From positions 1 through 40,131 of the forward strand of contig JAFURT010000028.1 in NCBI GenBank assembly GCA_017471765.1: a stretch of DNA of 40,131 nt. The letters are read 5' to 3'. A program made the translations under genes and the position numbers. This document shows positions 32,434 through 39,151 of this stretch, piece after piece. The notes below the pieces were generated by a model. It saw only the letters and a program-made list of their open reading frames with translations. It did not search any database and was not told the DNA's origin. Source of the DNA: Clostridia bacterium. GTDB lineage: Bacteria; Bacillota; Clostridia; Oscillospirales; Acutalibacteraceae. Numbering within the stretch: position 1 is the stretch's first letter; the number at the start of each line of letters is the position of its first letter.

Positions 32434-32557
32434 AGGCCTGTCCCTCCTCCTGCTTGCAGACAGCGGTGTACCCGGGCAGGTCAACCCCCCGGTAGCGCAA
32501 ATAGTCCTCCACACGTCCACTGCTCATAAATGCATGCCACAACTGCCACTTATCCAT
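32375..32557 (-). CDS. yqzL: YqzL family small protein
   Basis: 60 residues. The N-terminus MDKWQLWHAFMSSGRVEDYLRYRG matches the YqzL pattern of a W-x-x-F-x-x-(S/T)-G-x-(V/I)-x-x-Y-L small protein found between era and recO. GGGAGG lies 8 nt before the ATG. The last 20 codons overlap the recO start in a different frame, so the tail may not be conserved, but it probably couples translation to recO. Function unknown. Easily missed by gene finders because of its size and overlap. Confidence 0.75.
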   Translation of the reverse strand: MDKWQLWHAFMSSGRVEDYLRYRGVDLPGYTAVCKQEEGQAYGDRPKTASDDRRPDSAGV

Positions 32558-32618
32558 CTCAATCGCCTCCCGGAACTAGTATCTCCGGGAGGTGGGGCAA
32601 TCGGGGCGGTAATTTGTG

Positions 32619-33521
32619 TTAATCCAGCCTGTAGCCCAATCCGTTAAGGAAGCCTTGACGGTTCCGCCAATCCTCCTTCACCTTTACCCAGCACTGCAGG
32701 TTGACCTTGGTACCGAACAGCTCCTCCAGCTCGGTGCGAGCCTGGGTGGCGATCTCCTTGAGCATGGCGCCTTTTTTGCCGATGACCATGCCTTTATGGC
32801 TGTCACGCTCGCAATAAATGTAGGCCTCCATATCCAGGATGGTGCCTTTTTCTGTCTCTCGCTCGCTCATGCGCTCGATATCTACCGCAATACCGTGGGG
32901 AATCTCCTGCCGCAGAAGCAACAGCATCTTTTCCCGGATGACCTCAGCCGCCAACGCCTGCTCAGTCTGGTCGCTGGTGGCGTCTGCCGGGAAGAAATGA
33001 GGGCTGGGAAAGGTGAATTTCCGCAATTCCGCCAGCAGGTCCTCCAACCCGTCCCCGGTCACGGCAGACACCGGCACGATTGCGGCGAAATCCGCCTGTT
33101 GCTTCCAGGCATCGATATAGGTCAGCAATTGAGCTTTGTCGGTCACGGTATCAATCTTATTGATAGCCAGAAGAATAGGCAATTTCTTCTGCTGTAACTG
33201 CTGTAACAGGGCCATTTCCTCCTCCCGGATGGCCGCCCGGGGCTCGGTGACCAGCAGACCCACATCCACGCCGGACACCGCCTCGCCAATGGAGCGCACC
33301 ATAAAATCCCCCAGCCGGGTGCGAGGCTTATGGTTGCCGGGAGTGTCCAGGAATACCAGCTGGGTCTCCTCCTTGGTCACCACGCCCATGATGCGGGTGC
33401 GGGTGGTCTGGGGCTTGTCCGAGACGATAGCCACCTTTTTCCCCACCAGTGCATTCAGCAGGGAGGATTTTCCTACATTGGGACGGCCGACAATGGCGAT
33501 AAATGCGGATAATGTTTCCAT
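32619..33521 (-). CDS. era: GTPase Era
   Basis: 300 residues. G1 GRPNVGKSSLLNALVG (11-26), effector region QTTRTRIMGV, G3 DTPGNHKPR (about 58), G4 NKID (about 121) and G5 VSA. The C-terminal KH domain has REKMLLLLRQEIPHGIAV and GMVIGKKGAMLKEIATQAR split around residue 250. Era binds the 3' end of 16S rRNA and assists 30S assembly. RBS AAAGGTG. It is 93 nt after ybeY, with a hairpin in the gap. Confidence 0.97.
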   Translation of the reverse strand: METLSAFIAIVGRPNVGKSSLLNALVGKKVAIVSDKPQTTRTRIMGVVTKEETQLVFLDTPGNHKPRTRLGDFMVRSIGEAVSGVDVGLLVTEPRAAIREEEMALLQQLQQKKLPILLAINKIDTVTDKAQLLTYIDAWKQQADFAAIVPVSAVTGDGLEDLLAELRKFTFPSPHFFPADATSDQTEQALAAEVIREKMLLLLRQEIPHGIAVDIERMSERETEKGTILDMEAYIYCERDSHKGMVIGKKGAMLKEIATQARTELEELFGTKVNLQCWVKVKEDWRNRQGFLNGLGYRLD

Positions 33522-33548
33522 AGTTTACACCTTTCTTATCATAACGCA

Positions 33549-33577
33549 GCCCTGCTTTGGTATGGCCAAAGCAGGGC
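33549..33577. other. Hairpin between ybeY and era
   Basis: Perfect 12-bp stem GCCCTGCTTTGG/CCAAAGCAGGGC with a 5-nt loop. There is no U-run on either side, so it is probably an mRNA-processing or stability element, not a simple terminator. Confidence 0.55.
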
Positions 33578-33614
33578 CGCCGTCTACTGGTTTATTTGCG
33601 GCGGCAGGACGGTA

Positions 33615-34121
33615 TCACTGCTCACCCTCCAACACATAACTGCTGCCGCGGGGAAGCCCCACCGACAGCATGACTGCCTCTTCCTTTTCCCGCATACGCA
33701 CAGCCTCCAAGCCGCCCTGCACATGGTCATAGCCCAGCAGGTGCAACATGGAATGGACGGTGAGATACCCCACCTCCCGCTGGAAGGAGTGGCCATATTC
33801 CTCCGCCTGGGCCTGGGCACGCTCCATGGAGATGACAATATCCCCCAGCATATACGCCCCGGTAGCCGGGTTTTGGTCATATTCGCCATTCTCCCCTAAG
33901 GGGAAGGACAGCACATCCGTGGGCACATCCAACTGCCGCTGTTCGGCATTGATGGTGCGGATCTGCTCGTTATCCACCAAGGAGACCTCCACCTCAGCCG
34001 AGCCCTGGAAGCCCTCCAACTCCAGCACCGCATGACAGCAACGCCGGATGAGAAGTCGCACACCGGTGGGGATCTTAACGGCCTTCTGTTTATTCTCAAT
34101 GTTGACTTTGATTTTATCCAT
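33615..34121 (-). CDS. ybeY: rRNA maturation endoribonuclease YbeY
   Basis: 168 residues from ATG 34121, which overlaps the phoH stop (ATGGATAA). Zinc site HSMLHLLGYDH near residue 128, the H-x3-H-x5-H hallmark. Also RTINAEQRQLDVPTDVLSFP and MLGDIVISMERA. It takes part in 16S rRNA 3'-end maturation and ribosome quality control. Translational coupling to phoH is the rule in bacteria. Confidence 0.96.
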   Translation of the reverse strand: MDKIKVNIENKQKAVKIPTGVRLLIRRCCHAVLELEGFQGSAEVEVSLVDNEQIRTINAEQRQLDVPTDVLSFPLGENGEYDQNPATGAYMLGDIVISMERAQAQAEEYGHSFQREVGYLTVHSMLHLLGYDHVQGGLEAVRMREKEEAVMLSVGLPRGSSYVLEGEQ

Positions 34122-35133
34122 GGTTTCTGCCACGCCTTTCCTCTTTTTTACTCGCACCGGCCCGGGAATTGTTCTCGGCCCTTGCCTTATCGTACTTCTC
34201 ATAAGCAGCGATGATACGCTGGACCAACTGGTGCCGCACCACATCCTGCTGACTGAAGGAGCAGATGGCCACATCCTCCACGCCCTGTAGTACACGCATG
34301 ACCTGCTTGAGGCCACTCATTTTGCCGTCCGGCAGGTCGATCTGGGTCACATCACCGGTGACCACCATCTTGGAATTGAAGCCCAGGCGGGTGAGAAACA
34401 TCTTCATCTGCTCCGGGGTGGTATTCTGCGCCTCATCCAGGATGATGAAGCTATCATCCAAGGTGCGGCCACGCATATACGCCAACGGAGCAATCTCGAT
34501 GTCGCCCCGCTCCAGATACCGCTGGGTGGTTTCTGCTCCAAACATATCGAAAAGAGCGTCGTACAAAGGCCGCAGATAGGGGTCCACCTTGCTCTGCAGG
34601 TCGCCGGGCAGAAAGCCCAGCTTTTCCCCGGCCTCCACAGCGGGACGGGTGAGGATGATGCGGTTGATCTCCTTAGCCCGGTAGGCCTTTACAGCCATGG
34701 CCACCGCCAGATAGGTCTTGCCGGTACCGGCAGGCCCGATACCCAGGGTGACGGTGTTTTTCTGGATTGCCTCCACGTAGGTCTTCTGTCCCAGCGTCTT
34801 GGGCTTCACCGGCTTGCCCTTGGAGGTGACGCACAGGCTGTCACCCCCCAACTGGCGGATGGTGTCCTCGGCCCCTTCATTCACCAGGGTCAGCACGTAC
34901 CGCACATTCTGCTCGGTGAGTTGTTCTCCCCGGTCAAGCAGGTGCAACAGACCGTCCACAGCCTTGGCCGCCATCATCACGCCCGGTTGTTCGCCGCTGA
35001 TTTTTATTTGCGTATCCCGGATAAGCAGTGTCACCGTATACTCCTGCTCCACCAGCCGGATATTTGCATCGTAACTTCCAAAAAGGGCAACGGCCTGTTC
35101 CATCCGTTCCACCTGGATAATTTGTTCTGCCAT
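34114..35133 (-). CDS. phoH: PhoH family ATPase
   Basis: 339 residues. Walker A GIGPAGTGKTYLAVAMAV near residue 132. ILTRPAVEAGEKLGFLPGDL split by a turn, then PLAYMRGRTLDDSFIILDEAQNTT split near residue 220 (Walker B DEAQ), and MVVTGDVTQIDLP. N-terminal KH-like stretch residues 1-70. An RNA-associated ATPase whose exact role is unclear; it partners with YbeY genetically. It starts the phoH-ybeY-era-yqzL-recO-mutS2 transcription unit. RBS GTAAGGCG. Confidence 0.95.
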   Translation of the reverse strand: MAEQIIQVERMEQAVALFGSYDANIRLVEQEYTVTLLIRDTQIKISGEQPGVMMAAKAVDGLLHLLDRGEQLTEQNVRYVLTLVNEGAEDTIRQLGGDSLCVTSKGKPVKPKTLGQKTYVEAIQKNTVTLGIGPAGTGKTYLAVAMAVKAYRAKEINRIILTRPAVEAGEKLGFLPGDLQSKVDPYLRPLYDALFDMFGAETTQRYLERGDIEIAPLAYMRGRTLDDSFIILDEAQNTTPEQMKMFLTRLGFNSKMVVTGDVTQIDLPDGKMSGLKQVMRVLQGVEDVAICSFSQQDVVRHQLVQRIIAAYEKYDKARAENNSRAGASKKEERRGRNHG

Positions 35134-35170
35134 GTATGCGCCTTACTTTCCATAGTTCTTGGTATTTTAT

Positions 35171-35199
35171 ATTATATATCCAAAATTTCATTTTGTCAT
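35171..35199 (-). promoter_or_regulatory. Promoter of the phoH-mutS2 operon
   Basis: Minus strand: ATGACA, 17 bp, TATAAT, about 38 nt before the phoH start. It gives these housekeeping genes vegetative expression separate from the sporulation genes yqfC and yqfD upstream. Confidence 0.75.
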
Positions 35200-35255
35200 C
35201 TCGCAAAATGCATAAAAATCCATTCTTTTTTTCTCTATTTGCAGGTGTAACCCTT

Positions 35256-36437
35256 TTACGGACTGGCTGGCAGGGCACCATCCAACGGCACCTCCACGCC
35301 AATATCCTCCTCGCACCGGTAAACAGCCGTTAAAACGTACGCATCGCCCTGTAAAGCCCCACTCCTTGACAGCTCCGTATAGACCCCCTCGCCAAACAGC
35401 TCCTGCTCCTCCCGGCGGAGCTGTTCTGCCGCCAAGGCCGCTGTCTGTGCGGGTGTACGGGCTGTTTTTACCTGCCTTGTATACAGATACCAATCCCGTG
35501 CAACCCCCAATGGCAAGCGCATCCCCTTTACAGTTAGGAACCATGTCTGCCGGCGGTGCAGGAGACCTTCCGGCAAGGGGCCATCGCTATATAGCGGAAT
35601 ATCCCAGCAAAGAAAGGTCCACGTAGGACGTAAAATTCCCTGTCCGGTAGGCTCCTGCGTTACCTCCAGCAAGGGGACGGACACGGTGATCTGCCGCTGG
35701 GTCTCTGCCCACACCGTACCATATGCCCGGTACAGCTTCTCCCCCATATCCGATGTCACCCGGCCGGTAATCAGGCGTGTACCGGCGGTCACCGCCTCGC
35801 CGTTCATCACCAGCCGCTGACCGCTACGCACCTCCATCCACAGGATGCGCCCATCTCGCAGAGCAACCACATCCGACGGTGCCGATAGATCAAGTATTTC
35901 CGGAGCAGGGACACGCTCGGTCACCTCCACCCGTGCCACACATCCACGAGGGTTGACAGTAATAAAGGATACCCCCGACAAAGAATCCGGGCCGCTGATC
36001 TGCAAGGCCTTGATATCGATGCGCTCCATTGGTGCCCCGACCCGAACACCAACCTTGCTCACCTCATCGAGAATGGCCTGAGACGATGTTTCTGCATTAC
36101 CGGCTACCTGCACCACCCAGATGCGTGGGGCCAGCAACGCCAACAACAGGCCGTATATCACCACCGCCACCGCCAACCCACGCCGATGGCGATAGCGATG
36201 AGCCCAGAAGGGCAGGCCATGCTTTTGCCTTGTTCTCATACGCACACAGGCGCGCCGGGCAAAAGGGCGCATCCGCCGATAATCCTTGGCCAGGCAGGAA
36301 AACCGTACCCACTCCTGTCGGCGGTGCACCCGCCATACCGGTACCCCCGCCATGGTCAGCTCGTTGAGCAGCCGTTCCGGGTAGCCGCCTTCCGCCTCCA
36401 CCCTTACCCAGCCGGGAAACCATTGCAGAACACGCAT
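35256..36437 (-). CDS. yqfD: Sporulation protein YqfD
   Basis: 393 residues. A short N-terminal domain (VEAEGGYPERLLNELTMAGVPVWRV split by a turn), a basic stretch (KHGLPFWAHRYRHRR), one membrane helix (residues about 92-112, VAVVIYGLLLALLAPRIWVV), then a large outside domain. It matches the YqfD family, which is needed in the mother cell stage of sporulation in Bacillus and belongs to the sigma-E regulon there. It starts 13 nt after yqfC, with GGAGGGG upstream, so the two form an operon. Confidence 0.93.
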   Translation of the reverse strand: MRVLQWFPGWVRVEAEGGYPERLLNELTMAGVPVWRVHRRQEWVRFSCLAKDYRRMRPFARRACVRMRTRQKHGLPFWAHRYRHRRGLAVAVVIYGLLLALLAPRIWVVQVAGNAETSSQAILDEVSKVGVRVGAPMERIDIKALQISGPDSLSGVSFITVNPRGCVARVEVTERVPAPEILDLSAPSDVVALRDGRILWMEVRSGQRLVMNGEAVTAGTRLITGRVTSDMGEKLYRAYGTVWAETQRQITVSVPLLEVTQEPTGQGILRPTWTFLCWDIPLYSDGPLPEGLLHRRQTWFLTVKGMRLPLGVARDWYLYTRQVKTARTPAQTAALAAEQLRREEQELFGEGVYTELSRSGALQGDAYVLTAVYRCEEDIGVEVPLDGALPASP

Positions 36438-36450
36438 ATTTTCCCCTCCT

Positions 36451-36687
36451 TCACTCCGTCAATTCGATGCGTTGCAGTCTGCCGGTGATGGTAGCCCCAT
36501 CCACCGTCATGCACCCCATCTCCAACCGCTGTCCGTACACAGTGATGGTGCCGGTCGCTGTCCGCAGGCGTACACACTCCTCTGTATACAGGTCAATGCC
36601 CCGACAGCCGGACAGAATAATCCGCCGATTCCCCTCCAATTCCGCCAGCAGTTCTCCCCGGCGGCTGTTTTGCCGTTTCTCCCCCAT
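36451..36687 (-). CDS. yqfC: YabP/YqfC family sporulation protein
   Basis: 78 residues. A small beta-rich protein with the family's IILSGCRGIDLYTEECVRLRT split by a turn, then ITVYGQRLEMGCMTVDGATITG. YqfC is produced in the mother cell. The yqfC-yqfD-phoH order is conserved in spore-forming Firmicutes. Preceded by GGAGTGGTGAG and a sigma-E-like promoter. Confidence 0.93.
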   Translation of the reverse strand: MGEKRQNSRRGELLAELEGNRRIILSGCRGIDLYTEECVRLRTATGTITVYGQRLEMGCMTVDGATITGRLQRIELTE

Positions 36688-36712
36688 CGCTCACCACTCC
36701 ATTCTGCTACTT

Positions 36713-36741
36713 ATCCTATGCAACCCATCCCCATAAAATGC
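36713..36741 (-). promoter_or_regulatory. Sigma-E-like promoter of yqfC-yqfD
   Basis: Minus strand: GCATTTT, 14 bp, CATAGGAT. The -35 fits the sigma-E pattern KMATATT at 6 of 7 positions and the -10 fits CATAnnnT. It is back to back with the ylbJ promoter. Confidence 0.6.
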
Positions 36742-36742
36742 G

Positions 36743-36771
36743 GTATAGTTGCCCCGCCTTCCGCATAGGTT
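36743..36771 (+). promoter_or_regulatory. Sigma-E-like promoter of ylbJ
   Basis: GTATAGT, 14 bp, CATAGGTT. The -35 fits KMATATT at 5 of 7 positions and the -10 fits CATAnnnT. Predicted start about 36779. Confidence 0.55.
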
Positions 36772-36794
36772 GAAAGCAGAAAGAGGTGTCTCCT

Positions 36795-37892
36795 ATGGTG
36801 GCTCATATTCTGTCCCGACGCACGCTACAACAGGCGCTTGTTCCAGTGGCAGCCGTGGCTGTCGCCACGGTACTGCTGGCCTATCCCCAGGCCATGGCCA
36901 CCGGCATCAGCCGAGGACTGTCGGTATGTACCAGCGTCATCATCCCTACCTTGTTCCCCTTCATGGTACTGGCCGGCTGGCTGGCCGACTCCCCTCTGTG
37001 CCGCCAGCCGGGGCGGTGGCTGTGTGCTGTCACCCGGCGGCTATTTGGGTTGCCCGGTTGCTGTGGCCCGGCTATTCTGCTCAGCCTGGTAGGCGGGTAC
37101 CCCGCCGGTGCGTTATCCATCGCCCGCCTGCTCCAGCAGGGGCTTATCAGCCCCGCTGAAGCGAAGCGGATGGCGTTGTTTTGCGTAGGGGGCGGCCCCG
37201 GCTTTATCATCAGCACCGTGGGCAACGGTCTGCTGGGTAGCACCGTAGCCGGCATCTGCCTGTACGCCGCTCAAACTGGTGTATCACTGGCCATCGGCGT
37301 CTGGCTGGGGCGGGGCAAGCGACAGGCGAAAAGCCGCCCGCCCCTGCCGCTCAGTCCGCCTCGTCCGGTAGCAAGCCTGGTGGCAGACACCTGCCGCTCT
37401 CTGCTGACCATGTGTGGTTTTGTGGTGCTGTCAGCCACCGTCCTGTCCCTATGCGAAGGAATAGGCCTATCACGGCTTGTACACAGCGCCACCGGCGTGC
37501 CAGCCTCCTGGCCCTCTGCCGTCCTGGCCGCCCTGCTGGAGGTCAGTTGCGGCTGTATTGCTCTGGCCGGCAGCGGTGAACTGGCCCCCTTTTGGCTGAG
37601 CTTGTGCATCAGCTGGTGCGGCTTGTCTGTACAGGGGCAGATCGCCGCCGCCCTGCCGGGCGTAAAAGCCCTCGCCTCCCCCTTCCGTGCTTGGCGGCTG
37701 TTGCACGGACTGCTTAGCGGGTTGCTGTCTCTGCTCCTGTTCCGGTTGTTCCCCGTCTCTGTGTCCACCGGCGGTAATATCACCGCTGCCCTGCCCTATT
37801 CCGTGTCTGCTACCGCCTCTTTTATGTTGCTTTTGTTAAGTTTTATGGCAATGTTGTGTTTTTCCGGAAAAAGTACTGGAAAAATCCAATAA
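36795..37892 (+). CDS. ylbJ: Sporulation integral membrane protein YlbJ
   Basis: 365 residues from ATG 36795, with AGAGGTG 6 nt upstream; GTG 36786 in frame would put that site inside the gene. About eight to ten membrane helices. GLSVCTSVIIPTLFPFMVLAG, split at the Pro, and LLSLVGGYPAGA plus FCVGGGPGFIISTVG (about residues 97-145) are the nucleoside-recognition (Gate) motifs of YlbJ. In Bacillus it is a sigma-E-controlled gene needed for heat-resistant spores. Divergent from yqfC and probably co-regulated with it. Confidence 0.92.
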   Translation: MVAHILSRRTLQQALVPVAAVAVATVLLAYPQAMATGISRGLSVCTSVIIPTLFPFMVLAGWLADSPLCRQPGRWLCAVTRRLFGLPGCCGPAILLSLVGGYPAGALSIARLLQQGLISPAEAKRMALFCVGGGPGFIISTVGNGLLGSTVAGICLYAAQTGVSLAIGVWLGRGKRQAKSRPPLPLSPPRPVASLVADTCRSLLTMCGFVVLSATVLSLCEGIGLSRLVHSATGVPASWPSAVLAALLEVSCGCIALAGSGELAPFWLSLCISWCGLSVQGQIAAALPGVKALASPFRAWRLLHGLLSGLLSLLLFRLFPVSVSTGGNITAALPYSVSATASFMLLLLSFMAMLCFSGKSTGKIQ

Positions 37893-37895
37893 GGT

Positions 37896-37905
37896 ATGTT
37901 ATACT
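37896..37905 (+). promoter_or_regulatory. Extended -10 promoter of the small Cys-rich protein
   Basis: TGTTATACT (TGN plus TATACT) starting about 37897, with a poor -35 (TGGAAA about 17 bp upstream), 36 nt before the start codon. Confidence 0.5.
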
Positions 37906-37940
37906 GTTCTATATCATCCTGACATACTGAGGTGACGTTT

Positions 37941-38156
37941 ATGCGCCGCAAGCTCTACGGAAACAACATCCAGCCTTGCTGTGAATACTGCGCCCACGCC
38001 CGCCGGGCTACCGACGGCCGGGTCATGCTGTGCCCCCGCCGGGGCATCGTGCCGCTTTACCATCATTGCCGCAAGTTCCGGTACGACCCTCTCAAGCGGG
38101 TGCCCTATCGCCAGCCCGCCCTCCAGAAATTCCAGCCGGAGGACTTTTCCCTCTAA
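37941..38156 (+). CDS. Small Cys-rich, probably zinc-binding protein
   Basis: 71 residues from ATG 37941, with GAGGTGA 5 nt upstream. The first half has CCEYCAHAR, VMLCPRRG and HHCRKF: Cys at about 13, 14, 17, 32 and 43 with nearby His, arranged like a zinc ribbon. The second half is basic and Tyr/Pro-rich (FRYDPLKRVPYRQPAL). I believe similar short proteins occur in related Clostridia, but no function is known to me. It stands alone between ylbJ and tRNA-Gly. Its strong GC-rich codon use matches neighbouring genes, which supports it being real. Confidence 0.75.
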   Translation: MRRKLYGNNIQPCCEYCAHARRATDGRVMLCPRRGIVPLYHHCRKFRYDPLKRVPYRQPALQKFQPEDFSL

Positions 38157-38196
38157 TAAAATTTTCTGTTTTTAAAAACTTTTTTCCATTTTCCTA

Positions 38197-38225
38197 TTGA
38201 CAACTCTGCGACAGTTTGCTATAAT
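38197..38225 (+). promoter_or_regulatory. Consensus promoter of tRNA-Gly
   Basis: TTGACA, 17 bp, TATAAT: full consensus, 20 nt before the mature tRNA. Confidence 0.92.
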
Positions 38226-38245
38226 ACCACTCGTCGCAGAGAGAT

Positions 38246-38321
38246 GCGGCTGTAGCTCATCTGGTAGAGCGCCACCTTGCCAAGGTGGAGGTAGCGAGTT
38301 CGAGCCTCGTCAGCCGCTCCA
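38246..38321 (+). tRNA. tRNA-Gly (anticodon GCC)
   Basis: Acceptor arms GCGGCTG/CAGCCGC. D-arm with GTAGCTCATCTGGTAGAG. Anticodon stem CCACC/GGTGG around TTGCCAA, with anticodon GCC at 38279-38281. T-arm with GAGTTCGAGCCTC. Discriminator T, CCA encoded at 38319-38321. Reads GGC and GGU. Confidence 0.97.
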
Positions 38322-38323
38322 AT

Positions 38324-38353
38324 AAAAAGGACACCCAATCGGGTGTCCTTTTT
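38324..38353 (+). terminator. Terminator after tRNA-Gly
   Basis: 13-bp stem AAAAAGGACACCC/GGGTGTCCTTTTT with a 4-nt loop. It may also stop minus-strand transcripts. Confidence 0.9.
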
Positions 38354-38378
38354 CCTTTTTAGGCATGCGTTTTATCCT

Positions 38379-38516
38379 TTACCAAATACCGTAAATGCCA
38401 AAACAACACACTGCAAATTCCGTATACGGCTTCTCCAAGGTGTCCTCGCTGATTGAGGCGATCTCTCCATGCGTCTTCACGTGCGTGAAATTTTCATGTT
38501 TTTTTATTTTATCCAT
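38379..38516 (-). CDS. 45-codon unknown frame with Cys-Cys C-terminus
   Basis: An ATG frame on the minus strand, ending TAA at 38379. The product begins MDKIKKHENFTHVKTHGEI, continues ASISEDTLEKPYTE and ends FAVCCFGIYGIW. The last 33 codons are GC-rich in the third position and look coding, while the first 12 are AT-rich. There is no good ribosome site before ATG 38516; GTG 38480 inside is an alternative start. It could be a small peptide gene, the remnant of a larger gene, or part of a dispersed repeat. It fills the gap between tRNA-Gly and the aldolase operon. No function assigned. Confidence 0.35.
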   Translation of the reverse strand: MDKIKKHENFTHVKTHGEIASISEDTLEKPYTEFAVCCFGIYGIW

Positions 38517-38523
38517 ATAAAAT

Positions 38524-38565
38524 CTGGTTTTTACTATTGAAACCAGTTTGATTGTGTAATAAAAT
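38524..38565 (+). promoter_or_regulatory. Promoter and operator-like inverted repeat of the KDPG operon
   Basis: TTGAAA (38537-38542), 17 bp, TAAAAT (38560-38565). The inverted repeat CTGGTTT (38524-38530) / AAACCAG (38540-38546) overlaps the -35, as expected for a repressor of sugar-acid genes. The regulator itself is not in the window. Confidence 0.65.
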
Positions 38566-38590
38566 ACTAAATAAGTGAGGAGAGATACAT

Positions 38591-39151
38591 ATGGAAAAAT
38601 ACGTACCGGTTGTTGTTATCAAGGAACTGGGTGAAACCGACAAAATCTTAACTGCCCTGATGAACAACGGCATTAACACGGCGGAGATTACCTTCCGCAC
38701 CGCCTGTGCCGCCGAGGCGATCGCCTATGCGGTCAAGCACTATCCCAATATGAGCATCGGTGCCGGCACCGTTATTAATGCCAAGCAGTGCGAAGCGGCA
38801 CTGGCGGCAGGGGCTACCTTTATCGTGTCTCCCGGCCTGTCCCCGGCGGTAGCGGCCATCTGCAACGAGAAAGGCATCCCTTATTATCCCGGCTGTGTCA
38901 CCCCCACCGAGATCATGGCGGCGCTGGAGCTGGGCATCACCACGGTCAAGTTTTTCCCCGCCAACATCTATGGCGGCTTAAAAGCTCTTAAGGCGCTGGC
39001 CGCCCCTTTCCCCCAGGTAAAATTTATCCCTACCGGTGGTGTGGACAGAAGCAACATCGACGAGTTCCTGGCCTTTGACAAGGTGGAGGCTATCGGCGGC
39101 AGTTTCTTTGTAAAAGAAGCGCTTGAAAAGATGGAGGCTGAAAACAAATGA
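38591..39151 (+). CDS. eda: 2-keto-3-deoxy-6-phosphogluconate aldolase
   Basis: 186 residues, a little shorter than usual (about 200-215). Glu32 in AEITFRT and the Schiff-base Lys120 in TTVKFFPA correspond to the catalytic pair of Eda. Substrate-binding GAGTVINAKQ, SPGLSPAV and IPTGGV are present. It cleaves KDPG to pyruvate and glyceraldehyde 3-phosphate (it may also act on 4-hydroxy-2-oxoglutarate). The next gene, a KDG kinase, overlaps by 4 nt, so together they use 2-keto-3-deoxygluconate from uronic acids or pectin. RBS TGAGGAGAG. Confidence 0.95.
   Translation: MEKYVPVVVIKELGETDKILTALMNNGINTAEITFRTACAAEAIAYAVKHYPNMSIGAGTVINAKQCEAALAAGATFIVSPGLSPAVAAICNEKGIPYYPGCVTPTEIMAALELGITTVKFFPANIYGGLKALKALAAPFPQVKFIPTGGVDRSNIDEFLAFDKVEAIGGSFFVKEALEKMEAENK

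Noticed and set aside
33549-33577. Strong hairpin considered as an intrinsic terminator between ybeY and era.
   Set aside because: No U-run on either strand, and no other promoter before era was found, so a full stop here is unlikely.
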